Below are positions 55,244-63,422 of a stretch of DNA of 64,000 nt, one piece after another. The notes under the pieces were generated by a model. The model saw only the letters and a program-made list of their open reading frames with translations. It had not been told where the DNA came from and searched no databases. Where the stretch lies: contig NZ_RYZR01000006.1 of the NCBI RefSeq assembly GCF_003977615.1, positions 558,001 to 622,000 of the forward strand, given 5' to 3'. The position numbers were made by a program, and so were the translations under genes. Within the stretch, counting starts at the first letter, position 1. The number at the start of each line of letters is the position of its first letter. The stretch comes from Dyella dinghuensis (lineage in GTDB: Bacteria; Pseudomonadota; Gammaproteobacteria; Xanthomonadales; Rhodanobacteraceae).

Positions 55244-55882
55244 TCACCACGGTGCTGCGACGATCGAAATCGATTCCCAATAGACGGGTACTTTCGATCC
55301 GTGTGAGTCGACGGTTGCCAGCGTGCTCGGATGCGCGGAACGCGTCCAGTTTTCCGATCGGAGGAAGTCGAGCGCGACAGTCAGGTTGCCTCGCAATGCC
55401 GGCACCGCATCGCGGGTGATGTCTTGCAGTCCGGTATGTGTGCACACCGACTTCATCGATTCGTAGGCAGAGATGATTCGGTAGTGGTCTCTGATCAGCA
55501 GGCCCGCGAATGTTTTGTCGAATGCATCGCCATTGAGTGATTGCAAAGCGGTGAGCGTTGCGTCGTTGCTCGCGGCCACCGGCTTCGCTTTGCCTTGCGC
55601 AGTCGTCGCTGCGAGCACTTGGGAAAGTTTTGCATCAAGCGCGGTGCGCTCCTGGATGATCGCGTTGGCCAGCGCCACGATCTGGGGATTGGTCGATTTC
55701 TTCAACGCCATCTGCGCCATCGCGATCTGCGCTGCATCGTCGGACATGGCTCGATTCAAGAACGCCTGTTCCTCGGCGCTGAGTGTCTGGTTCTCAGCCG
55801 CGGATGCGACGCCCGCAGCGAGGGTGAGGCACAGCATCACCAAGGTGATCGAAACAAACGTATTGAAATAGGCGAAGCGCAT
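55244..55882 (-). CDS. DUF4142 family exported protein
   Basis: 212 residues from ATG 55882 (MRFAYFNTFVSITLVMLCLTLAAGVASA), a clear signal peptide; the frame is open 16 codons further up. The mature helical domain fits DUF4142: AEEQAFLNRAMSDDAAQIAMAQMALKKSTNPQIVALANAII, then a second four-helix-bundle half with ALQSLNGDAFDKTFAGLLI. Members are periplasmic, often near stress or metal-related genes, and of unknown biochemical role. Its last ~50 residues are less typical. The 55883-56087 gap upstream shows nothing recognisable. Confidence 0.82.
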   Translation of the reverse strand: MRFAYFNTFVSITLVMLCLTLAAGVASAAENQTLSAEEQAFLNRAMSDDAAQIAMAQMALKKSTNPQIVALANAIIQERTALDAKLSQVLAATTAQGKAKPVAASNDATLTALQSLNGDAFDKTFAGLLIRDHYRIISAYESMKSVCTHTGLQDITRDAVPALRGNLTVALDFLRSENWTRSAHPSTLATVDSHGSKVPVYWESISIVAAPW

Positions 55883-56087
55883 CGGTGTATCAACCTGGTC
55901 GCACGAGCCATGGAGCCCCTTGGCAACCAATGTGGACTTTCAATAGTTCACTTTGCGTTTGATTTTCGTCAGTTGCGTATGTGGCGGCCGATTTGGTTTG
56001 CGTTTCTTTGGGGACCTCAACGCTTCGTGAGTAGCGGATGAGGTGCGCCATCACCCCGACTTCGAGGTGCAGGTGCTTGATCGGCCG

Positions 56088-56130
56088 CTAATTGGTCAAT
56101 AAAGTTGACAATTAGATATATGGACTAATT
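56088..56130 (+). promoter_or_regulatory. Operator candidates upstream of marR-FUSC
   Basis: Three half-sites: CTAATT (56088-56093), AATTAG (56110-56115) and CTAATT (56125-56130). The last two form AATTAG-N9-CTAATT, ending 8 bp before the marR start at 56138; TTGACA (56105-56110) overlaps the centre one. A repressor bound here would block the promoter. A -10 box could not be fixed. Confidence 0.55.
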
Positions 56131-56137
56131 TCCGGCC

Positions 56138-56617
56138 ATGAGCGAATCCGAATCAAAGCCCTGGTATGAGGATGTCGTTCTGCCGGCCCTGTTGCGGCAC
56201 GCCCGCACCACTTATGGCGTCGCCATGCGCCGCGCCCTGGATGAAGCGGGCTACGACGATGTGCCCAAAAACGGTCTTTATGTGATCGGCGGTCTCGCCA
56301 TGGGTGCCGGTGGGGTACCGCTCGGGCAACTCATTCGGGAATTGCGCATCTCCAAGCAGGCCGCGGGCCAGCTCGTCGACACCCTGGTAACGCGCGGTTA
56401 TCTGGAACGCGCTGTCGATCCGGAAGACCGGCGCAAGTTGACGGTGACATTGAGCGAACGAGGACGCGCCGCCGCTGCCGCCCAAGCCGCGGCACGCGAA
56501 AAAGTCGATGCGGAGTTGCTGGATATCGTCGGCGCCGACGATATCCAGCGCACGCGACGAACGTTGGCTGCATTGATCGACATGGGGAACGCACCGGATG
56601 AACAGCCCGACGACTAA
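56138..56617 (+). CDS. MarR family regulator of the FUSC gene
   Basis: 159 residues. Winged helix-turn-helix: GGVPLGQLIRELRISKQAAGQLVDTLVTRGYLERA, wing DPEDRRKLTVTLSERG. An N-terminal helix (WYEDVVLPALLRHARTTYGV) and C-terminal Ala-rich helix form the dimer interface. Its stop overlaps the FUSC start by 20 bp, so it is co-translated with the transporter and presumably represses it. The ligand is not predictable. Confidence 0.9.
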   Translation: MSESESKPWYEDVVLPALLRHARTTYGVAMRRALDEAGYDDVPKNGLYVIGGLAMGAGGVPLGQLIRELRISKQAAGQLVDTLVTRGYLERAVDPEDRRKLTVTLSERGRAAAAAQAAAREKVDAELLDIVGADDIQRTRRTLAALIDMGNAPDEQPDD

Positions 56618-58073
56618 GCCGGCCGAGATACGGAACGCGAATAGCGCAGCGAGTACGACGGCATCTCAGCGCGGTACATTCCGATCTGCGGGCATTCCTG
56701 CCGCGATCACCATCGTTGCGACCATCGCCGCATTCTGCACCGTTTACGCCATCTCCAGGCCCTTTCAGGCAGGTCCCAACGCCGCGATCCTTTCAGCGGT
56801 GCTTGCACTCACACAAGGGCGGCGGCGCACATCAAGCGACCATTCGCCATGGATGAAGTTGGCCGCGTTCCCCGTCGTCGCCGTCGCTGTCGCCGCGATT
56901 GGTTGGCTGCTGCACAACGCGTTCGTCATCGGGGCAGCGGTATTCGTCTCGGCCATGTCGTTTTCGATCTGGTCCAGGCAGCTCGGCGAAACGATGCGGC
57001 GCATAGGCAGCATCGCGGCGCTGCCACTCGTTGCTGTACTTATTGCACCGCCGCCACCGCATGCGCCCGGTGGACATCTCGTCAACCTGTTTCTCGTCAT
57101 TGTTGCAGGCGTGGCAGCCTACGCATGGCTCATTGCGCTTGCTGAAGTCGCAAAGCGTGCCGCAGCGATCGATGGTGCATCTGCGCAGATCGCTATAAGC
57201 GTAGTCGAACCGCAGCGCAAGAAAGGCACGCTGTCGCCGCATACACGGATGGCAATACAGATGGCCGTCGCGCTCACCGCAGCTTTCATCGTGGGGCGCA
57301 TCTTTTTCGCGCAACACTGGGGCTGGGTCGTGCTTACCGCTTTTATCGTCTGCAGCGGAAGCGTAAGCCGCGGCGACGCCGTTTATAAGGGATTTCTCCG
57401 CCTCGCCGGCGCAACCGCCGGCACGCTGACGGCTGCATTGGTACAGCACATGTATGCCCCACACGGCCCGGCAGCGGCCGTGTTGATCTTCGGCGTGCTG
57501 TTCGCTGGCCTCTGGTTGAGGGAGATCAATTACGCGTGGTGGGCAGCCTGCATGACGCTGGTTATCGCAATGCTGCAATCGACCGGCGCGAATGCCGATG
57601 CGTCCATCTTGCACTTACGTTTGCTGGAAATTCTGATCGGCGCCCTATGCGGCGCCGGTGCCACATGGTTTGTCCTGCCGATCCCAACGGAGTCTTTAGT
57701 GCGTCGGCGCATTGCCGACGCATTGCTTGCCTTGGATGAGTTCGCGTCCACAGAAGATGTATCGACCGAAGAGCGACAGAGAAAACTGCAGGTTTTCCAG
57801 CAACACATCGCGCGACTGGATGGCGTTGCGCCACCCGTCGAGTTCCATCGGCATGTGACGTTCCAGCATCGCAACGCCAATCATCCTGCAACATGGATCC
57901 ACCTGCTGAGGCACAGCGCGCACCGCGTGGATGCTTTCCAGGGATCGAGAAAGGACCTCGTTCGCGCCGTCCGCCATGCGCGGAAGACGCTCGGACAGCG
58001 CGACTTGTCGCTGTCCGAGCCGCTGCAACATCTGCATGCGTTATTGGAAGGCCATGATAGGCCGGGCGTGTAA
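56598..58073 (+). CDS. FUSC family (aromatic-compound exporter-like) membrane protein
   Basis: 491 residues. Two blocks of helices (residues ~30-175 and ~215-345) flank a soluble loop, and a C-terminal cytoplasmic helical domain follows (from RRRIADALLALDEFA). The second block starts TRMAIQMAVALTAAFIVGRIFFAQHWGWVVLTAFIVCSG, the FUSC hallmark (fusaric-acid resistance / AaeB-like). Members export aromatic carboxylic acids, usually with a small adaptor; none is adjacent here. It ends 14 bp from the convergent reductase gene. Confidence 0.85.
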   Translation: MNSPTTKPAEIRNANSAASTTASQRGTFRSAGIPAAITIVATIAAFCTVYAISRPFQAGPNAAILSAVLALTQGRRRTSSDHSPWMKLAAFPVVAVAVAAIGWLLHNAFVIGAAVFVSAMSFSIWSRQLGETMRRIGSIAALPLVAVLIAPPPPHAPGGHLVNLFLVIVAGVAAYAWLIALAEVAKRAAAIDGASAQIAISVVEPQRKKGTLSPHTRMAIQMAVALTAAFIVGRIFFAQHWGWVVLTAFIVCSGSVSRGDAVYKGFLRLAGATAGTLTAALVQHMYAPHGPAAAVLIFGVLFAGLWLREINYAWWAACMTLVIAMLQSTGANADASILHLRLLEILIGALCGAGATWFVLPIPTESLVRRRIADALLALDEFASTEDVSTEERQRKLQVFQQHIARLDGVAPPVEFHRHVTFQHRNANHPATWIHLLRHSAHRVDAFQGSRKDLVRAVRHARKTLGQRDLSLSEPLQHLHALLEGHDRPGV

Positions 58074-58087
58074 TCTTCGAGATCAAA

Positions 58088-58984
58088 TCAAACGCTTGTC
58101 ACGGAGGCTGCGCCAACCGGTGCAGCGATAGCGTTCAATGCACGTATCGCATCATCGGGCAGCTGCAGTTTGGCGGCAGCAAGGTTCTCGTGAAGATGTG
58201 TCATGGAAGATGTGCCGGGAATGAGCAACATATTCGGAGCGCGCTGCAGCAGCCACGCAATGGCGACCTGCATGGGCGTTGCATCGAGGCGTTGCGCAAC
58301 CTCCGACAAAGTCGACGATTGCAGTGGCGTAAAGCCGCCAAGCGGAAAATATGGTACGTACGCGATGCCGTCTCGCGCCAGACTATCGATCAGCGCGTCA
58401 TCACCGCGGTGAGCAACGTTGTAATGATTTTGCACGCAGACGATCGGGCAGATCTTTTGTCCTTCTGCGACCTGAGTCGGCGTCACGTTGCTCAGGCCGA
58501 TGTGTCGAACCAAACCTTGTCGTTGAAGATCGGCCAGAACAGTCAGCGGTGCTTCAATCGATCCTTCCGCCGCACCATGCGGACTGAACATGACGCGCAA
58601 GTTGACCACCTCGAGCACGTCGAGCCCAAGATTGCGCAAGTTGTCGTGCACGGCGTGCGTGAGTTCGTCACGCGAGAACGCCGGATTCCACGATTTGTCC
58701 TCGCCGCGCCGTGCGCCGATTTTGGTGACGATCACCAGATCATCCGGATACGGGGCAAGCGCTTCGCGGATCAACCGATTGGTGACGTGCGGGCCGTAGA
58801 AATCACTGGTATCGATGTGGTTCACGCCGGATGCGATGGCCGTGCGTAACACCGTCAACGCGGTGGCGTGGTCTTTCGGCGGCCCGAAAACACCCGGCCC
58901 CGCGAGCTGCATGGCGCCGTAGCCGAGCCGCTTCACTGTGCGGCTGCCGAGAGTAAACGTGTCGGAATGGCGGGGAAGGGGCAT
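58088..58984 (-). CDS. Aldo/keto reductase
   Basis: 298 residues from ATG 58984 (MPLPRHSDTFTLGSRTVKRLGYGAMQLAGPG); the longer frame to 59080 would run into the divergent lysR promoter. The TIM-barrel features are HIDTSDFYGPHVTNRLIREAL, which carries the catalytic Asp and Tyr, VIVTKIGA with the Lys, and a C-terminal NADPH-binding loop LLIPGTSSMTHLHENL. It reduces an aldehyde or ketone with NADPH; substrate unknown. The divergent LysR gene 95 bp away is its likely regulator. Confidence 0.92.
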   Translation of the reverse strand: MPLPRHSDTFTLGSRTVKRLGYGAMQLAGPGVFGPPKDHATALTVLRTAIASGVNHIDTSDFYGPHVTNRLIREALAPYPDDLVIVTKIGARRGEDKSWNPAFSRDELTHAVHDNLRNLGLDVLEVVNLRVMFSPHGAAEGSIEAPLTVLADLQRQGLVRHIGLSNVTPTQVAEGQKICPIVCVQNHYNVAHRGDDALIDSLARDGIAYVPYFPLGGFTPLQSSTLSEVAQRLDATPMQVAIAWLLQRAPNMLLIPGTSSMTHLHENLAAAKLQLPDDAIRALNAIAAPVGAASVTSV

Positions 58985-59052
58985 CGTTGTTCTCCTCAAT
59001 GGATGGCGCAGAGCGTACGCGTTGTCGGACCGCACGATAAGAGCGCACAATC

Positions 59053-59067
59053 CGCACGGGCCGTGCG
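59053..59067. promoter_or_regulatory. Dyad in the reductase / lysR intergenic region
   Basis: CGCACGG-G-CCGTGCG is a perfect 7-1-7 inverted repeat ending 12 bp before the lysR start codon. Position and symmetry suit a LysR autoregulatory site acting on both divergent genes. Confidence 0.45.
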
Positions 59068-59079
59068 AAATAGCGAACA

Positions 59080-60000
59080 ATGAACGTCGACCTCAGCGAC
59101 CTTAACGCTTTTATCGCCGTGGCTCGCGCCGGGGGCTTTCGGGACGCTGCGCGGGCAGGGGATATGAGTCCTTCGGGCTTGAGCGAAGCGGTTCGCCGGC
59201 TCGAGACGCAACTGGGTGTGCGGTTGCTCAATCGCACCACGCGAAGCGTTGCACCCACCGAAGCGGGCAAGCGGTTGCTCGATCGTCTCGGCCCCGCATT
59301 GGCAGAAGTGCAATCGGCCCTGGATGTCGTCAACAGTGCACGCCAGACACCCATCGGTACGTTGCGGCTCAACGTGCCGGTAAGCGCCGCACGCTTGGTG
59401 TTGCCGGCGATCCTTCCGGAGTTTCTCGCTGCGTATCCCGACGTGCAGGTGGAAATCATTGCCGAAGACAGTTTCGTCGATGTCTTCGCGTCCGGCTGCG
59501 ATGCAGGTATTCGTTACGACGAGCGGCTGGAACAAGACATGATCGCCGTTCCGATCGGGCCGCGTGAACAACGCTTCGCGCTTGCTGCGTCGTCTGCATA
59601 TCTCGATCGCCATGGCCGGCCCGAGCATCCGCGCGACTTGCTGTCACACGCCTGCCTGCGCGGCCGCTTCAGTAGCGGGATGATCAACGCGTGGGAATTC
59701 GAGCGCGACGGCGAACTCGTCAAACTGGAGCCATCGGGGCCGCTGGTCGTGCAGATCGGAGCAGCAACCGATCTTGGCGTTGAAGCCGCAGTGGCCGGCA
59801 CGGGCGTTATCTATCTGTTTGAGGATTGGCTGCGCCCGTATTTCGATAGCGGCAAATTGGAGCCCCTTCTCGAGCCGTGGTGGCCGCGCTTCAGTGGACC
59901 GTTTCTTTATTTCCCGAGTCGACGCCTCATGCCCGCGCCACTACGTGCATTCGTCGATTTCGTCAAAACGTTGAACGATGCTGCAAGCACTTCGCATTGA
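59080..60000 (+). CDS. LysR family regulator (divergent to aldo/keto reductase)
   Basis: 306 residues. Helix-turn-helix at the N terminus: LNAFIAVARAGGFRDAARAGDMSPSGLSEAVRRLETQLGVRLLNRTTRSV; the remainder is the substrate-binding domain (LRLNVPVSAARLVLPAILPEF, FASGCDAGIRYDERLEQDM). This matches the subgroup that controls neighbouring oxidoreductases. Strong ribosome binding sequence is not visible before the ATG. Confidence 0.92.
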   Translation: MNVDLSDLNAFIAVARAGGFRDAARAGDMSPSGLSEAVRRLETQLGVRLLNRTTRSVAPTEAGKRLLDRLGPALAEVQSALDVVNSARQTPIGTLRLNVPVSAARLVLPAILPEFLAAYPDVQVEIIAEDSFVDVFASGCDAGIRYDERLEQDMIAVPIGPREQRFALAASSAYLDRHGRPEHPRDLLSHACLRGRFSSGMINAWEFERDGELVKLEPSGPLVVQIGAATDLGVEAAVAGTGVIYLFEDWLRPYFDSGKLEPLLEPWWPRFSGPFLYFPSRRLMPAPLRAFVDFVKTLNDAASTSH

Positions 60001-60117
60001 TGTCTGAAAATCGGGAAAGCTACTGTCACAAGACGTCAGCAGTGTCGCAAGGTCCATGCGCTTTTTAAGCGGCATAAAGGCATCATAAGACACCCCTCTC
60101 CAGCACCTGGTTTCGAC

Positions 60118-60999
60118 ATGTCATCACGGTCTTCGTTGGCTCCGGTGTTGCTCGCTATCGGCGCGCTGACGATCGCCATGGCGTCGTATCAATGCGGCGC
60201 GGCCATCGCAAAACATTTGTTCTCGCAGGTCGGCGCGCAGGGCGCCACCGCGTTTCGATTGGGCTTGGGTGCACTGATGATGCTGGCGGTGCGGCGCCCT
60301 TGGCGCACCGCGCGCCGTAGCGCCAACTGGCGTGCGTTATGGGGTTACGGGTTATCCATGGGCGCGATGAATATGGTGTTTTACATGGCGCTGCGCACGA
60401 TACCGCTTGGCATTGCGGTCGCGCTTGAATTTACCGGGCCGCTGGCCATCGCGCTGTTTGCTTCGCGTCAGCTGCTGGATTTCGCGTGGATCGCGTTGGC
60501 AGTGATTGGTTTGTTCCTGTTGTTACCGTTGCACGGACACGCGCATGCGCTCGATCCGATCGGTGTGCTCTACGCGCTCGCCGCCGGCGTAGGCTGGGCG
60601 CTGTACATCCTGTTTGGACAGAAAGCGGGTGTCGCCTTTGGCGGAGACGCAGTGGCGCTGGGCATTGCCATCGGCGCGCTGTTGGCCGTGCCAGTCGGGT
60701 TTGTCCATGCCGGCACCGCGATGTTCTCGCTAGCCTTGTTGCCGCTGGGACTGGGCGTCGCAGTGCTGAGTTCGGCGCTGCCATATACGCTGGAAATGAT
60801 CGCGCTGACTCGCTTGCATGCGCGAACCTTCAGTGTGCTGTTGAGTTTGGAGCCAGCGATTGCTGCAGTGGCAGGCATGGTATTTCTGGGCGAGCAATTG
60901 GGCACGCTGCAATGGCTGGCCATCGCAGCCATCGTGGCAGCATCTGCGGGCGCGGCGTTTGGCGCGCGCCAGCCCATCGCCGAGCCTTTGGCGAACTGA
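60118..60999 (+). CDS. EamA (RhtA-like) DMT exporter
   Basis: 293 residues with ten helices in two EamA halves (GALTIAMASYQCGAAIAKHLF at the start; LYALAAGVGWALYILFGQKAG beginning the second). The GLGALMMLAVRRPWR and SMGAMNMVFYMALRTIPLGIAVALEFTGPLAIAL segments resemble RhtA, the threonine/homoserine exporter, so amino-acid or metabolite export is a fair guess. It lies 117 bp after lysR on the same strand; the gap contains no evident terminator. Confidence 0.88.
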   Translation: MSSRSSLAPVLLAIGALTIAMASYQCGAAIAKHLFSQVGAQGATAFRLGLGALMMLAVRRPWRTARRSANWRALWGYGLSMGAMNMVFYMALRTIPLGIAVALEFTGPLAIALFASRQLLDFAWIALAVIGLFLLLPLHGHAHALDPIGVLYALAAGVGWALYILFGQKAGVAFGGDAVALGIAIGALLAVPVGFVHAGTAMFSLALLPLGLGVAVLSSALPYTLEMIALTRLHARTFSVLLSLEPAIAAVAGMVFLGEQLGTLQWLAIAAIVAASAGAAFGARQPIAEPLAN

Positions 61000-61416
61000 C
61001 ATATCCCCACATCGCGCCGAAAGCCGCTTGATCGCTTTTCACGCCGCCTGATCCACGCCAATCGTTCGATCTGGAAATAAGGTCGGCTTATGTGAAAAAG
61101 CCGCCGAACGCGAGTCCGGATAATGGCGCCGTGGACGACGAAATGAAGACCTGCATGAGCGTCGCAACAGCGCCTGCAGGCCCTGGCCGGAGATGCCATG
61201 CCGACGTCGGTCGGATCGGATAACGGATGTATCCGGCAAACGGTTGCTCATGGAAAGAAAGGTGCCACGGAGGGCTTTGTCCTCGCGCCGGTTCGGGCGC
61301 GTTATCCGGATGAGTGTTTCGGATACGTGATCCGGACCGGCGCACTTCCCACAACCCATCGCTTCGCATCGGACTGCCGAATGCGGAACGGACACGCACG
61401 CCTTGAAGCCAGAAGT
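61000..61416. other. 417-bp intergenic stretch, no gene supported
   Basis: Open frames on both strands run through here but have no recognisable protein features. The only structure I notice is repeated TATCCGG/CCGGATA-like words near 61114, 61229, 61303 and 61328. Possibly an eroded gene or the control region of the small membrane protein. Confidence 0.3.
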
Positions 61417-61779
61417 ATGCGAGCCATAGTCATGAATCGTCATGAGACATCGCAAGTTGTTTCGCGCCAGCGCATCGACAAAGGAGTGCCCATCTTCGTG
61501 TCGCCGGCAGCGACGCTCGCAATATGCGTGATGGTGTTCGGTGTGCTTCACGCCGTGGCAAGGATCAGCGCGGAGCGCGTCGCGATCGACGGGCTGCTCG
61601 CCGTTAATGCACTGCTCTATGTAGCGGCCGCATTGCTGGCGAAATTCGCATGGCGCACGCGTACAACGATGCATTGCGTTCGCTTCGCGCGCTATGCGAA
61701 CGGCCTCTCGATCGCGGGGCTGATCATGACGATCGTCGGCGCTTGCTGTCTTGCGCTAGTGATCGCGATCAAAGCCTGA
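61417..61779 (+). CDS. Small membrane protein, unknown
   Basis: 120 residues from ATG 61417 (a second ATG at 61432 gives 115). Three hydrophobic helices are clear: VSPAATLAICVMVFGVLHAVA, LLAVNALLYVAAALLAKFAW and GLSIAGLIMTIVGACCLALVIAI. The frame continues upstream to 61198, but that part is polar and lacks family features. No known domain. It ends 25 bp before the lipase-family gene and may be co-transcribed with it. Confidence 0.55.
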   Translation: MRAIVMNRHETSQVVSRQRIDKGVPIFVSPAATLAICVMVFGVLHAVARISAERVAIDGLLAVNALLYVAAALLAKFAWRTRTTMHCVRFARYANGLSIAGLIMTIVGACCLALVIAIKA

Positions 61780-61804
61780 ACGTCGCCGGTTACAGCAAAA
61801 CATC

Positions 61805-63010
61805 ATGTTGCGACTCAGGAGCAAATTATTGTCTGGTGCGCTGAGTGCCGCGCTGGTTGCCGTTGGCGCCGTCGCGTTTGCGCCGGTGACCTCGGCGCGT
61901 GTAGACCCGGCGTTTTATCAAGCCCCACCGGAAAGCATGCCGGGCATGCCCGGTTCCATCGTGCGTATGGAGCCGATGCGTGGCGCGCCGTTAGGCGCGT
62001 CGGCGTATCGCGTGCTTTACCGTTCCACCGATCCGTCGAATCAACCGATCCTCGTATCGGGTGTCGTGGTGATTCCGGCGGGAGATCCGCCGAAAGGCAG
62101 TCGGCCAATCATTGCCTGGGCACATCCCACCACGGGTGTCGTGTCGGATTGCGCACCATCGCAAGCGCGCTTCGTGTTCCAAACAATGATGGGCCTGCGC
62201 GATATGGTGCGGCGCGGATACATTGTTGTTGCGACGGACTATCCGGGGCTTGGCACGCCCGGACCGCATCCGTATCTGGTCGGAAACAGCGAGGCGCGTG
62301 CGGTGCTCGATTCCGTGCGCGCGGTGCGTAACATGCCGCAAGCCGCCGCGGGAGATCGTTACGCCGTGTGGGGCCACTCGCAGGGAGGTCAGGCAGCGTT
62401 GTTCGCTGGCGCGCTGGCGAAAGAGTATGCGCCGGAGTTGCAGCTCGTCGGCGTCGCGGTGGCAGCACCTGCGACGGATCTGCAAACCTTGCTGCGCGAC
62501 GATGCCGATACGGACGGCGGGCGAAACATCACCGCGATGACGCTGTGGTCATGGTCGAAAGTGTTCCATCTTCCACTGAATAACGTCATCGAGCCGGGCG
62601 CCATGCCCGCGGTCGATGCGTTGTCCAATGAATGCATCGAATCACCCTTGGACATGCTGGAGCGCAGCCGGTCACAACGGCCGTTGCGCGAGCAGTTTTT
62701 GCGTGTGGACGACATCACGCAAGTGGAACCGTGGCATTCGCTATTGCTGGAAAATATCTCTGGGACGTTGCCGCCGGATATTCCCGTGTTCGTCGCACAA
62801 GGCGATGCGGATCGCCTGGTGCTTCCCGCTGTCACGCAAGCCTATGTGCAGCGACTGTGTCGCGCAGGAAGCAAAGTGCAGTACATGTCGATGCCGGGTG
62901 TGAAGCATGGCTTGGCGGGTGCGGATAGCGCATTGGCCGCCGTGGCATGGATGGCTGGCCGCTTCGATGGACAACAAGCGCCCGATTCGTGCGGAAGCGC
63001 TTTCAACTAG
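61805..63010 (+). CDS. Secretory lipase-family alpha/beta hydrolase
   Basis: 401 residues. A signal peptide is present (LLSGALSAALVAVGAVAFAPVTSA). Features of the secretory-lipase (LIP) family are AWAHPTTGVVSDCAPS, VATDYPGLGTPGPHPYLVG and the nucleophile elbow WGHSQGGQAAL near residue 190; the acid Asp is probable in VAQGDADRLV and the His in GVKHGL. It is an esterase or lipase acting in the periplasm or medium. It overlaps the convergent LprI-like gene by 4 bp (63007-63010). Confidence 0.88.
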   Translation: MLRLRSKLLSGALSAALVAVGAVAFAPVTSARVDPAFYQAPPESMPGMPGSIVRMEPMRGAPLGASAYRVLYRSTDPSNQPILVSGVVVIPAGDPPKGSRPIIAWAHPTTGVVSDCAPSQARFVFQTMMGLRDMVRRGYIVVATDYPGLGTPGPHPYLVGNSEARAVLDSVRAVRNMPQAAAGDRYAVWGHSQGGQAALFAGALAKEYAPELQLVGVAVAAPATDLQTLLRDDADTDGGRNITAMTLWSWSKVFHLPLNNVIEPGAMPAVDALSNECIESPLDMLERSRSQRPLREQFLRVDDITQVEPWHSLLLENISGTLPPDIPVFVAQGDADRLVLPAVTQAYVQRLCRAGSKVQYMSMPGVKHGLAGADSALAAVAWMAGRFDGQQAPDSCGSAFN

Positions 63011-63393
63011 GGCGTGGTGGGCCGGTCGAAAACGACAGCGGCATTGCGGCCGACGGTTTTGCGCAATACCGCGAGCCGATCGTCGTAACTCTTTTCAAGA
63101 CAGCTTGTGTTGGCGCCGCACGCGTTGCGCGTGGCGAGGAATTGTCGCTGTTCGTTGCGCAGCCGATCGTCGAACTCGCGGTATGCCATGCCGGCCGTCG
63201 CGGGCTTCAAATGCAAGAGTAGATCGTAGTACGTGGTGACCATCACATCCTTGCGGCCCAGTGATGGGGATGCGCAGATCGCACGCTCGGTTGAGGTGGC
63301 CGCGTTTGCGCAGTCGTAACTGGCGACCTGCGCAGCCGCCGGGCCTATGAGCAGCAGACTTGCGAGCAGTGTGTTCAAGCGTGCCGTTTTCAT
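63007..63393 (-). CDS. LprI-like (DUF1311) exported protein
   Basis: 128 residues from ATG 63393 (MKTARLNTLLASLLLIGPAAAQ), a good signal peptide. The mature part has the four-cysteine pattern of the lysozyme-inhibitor LprI N-terminal domain: YDCANAATSTERAICASPSLGRKD, then RNACGANTSCLEKSYDDRLAVL. Such proteins are periplasmic; lysozyme inhibition is shown only for some members. Same strand as the AraC gene upstream, 29 bp away, so probably one operon. Confidence 0.82.
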   Translation of the reverse strand: MKTARLNTLLASLLLIGPAAAQVASYDCANAATSTERAICASPSLGRKDVMVTTYYDLLLHLKPATAGMAYREFDDRLRNEQRQFLATRNACGANTSCLEKSYDDRLAVLRKTVGRNAAVVFDRPTTP

Positions 63394-63422
63394 CGTGGGT
63401 GCCTTTCTGACCAGTGCGAGAT

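Noticed and set aside
60118-60999. Confident naming of the EamA protein as rhtA
   Set aside because: Resemblance is at family level only; many EamA subgroups share these segments.
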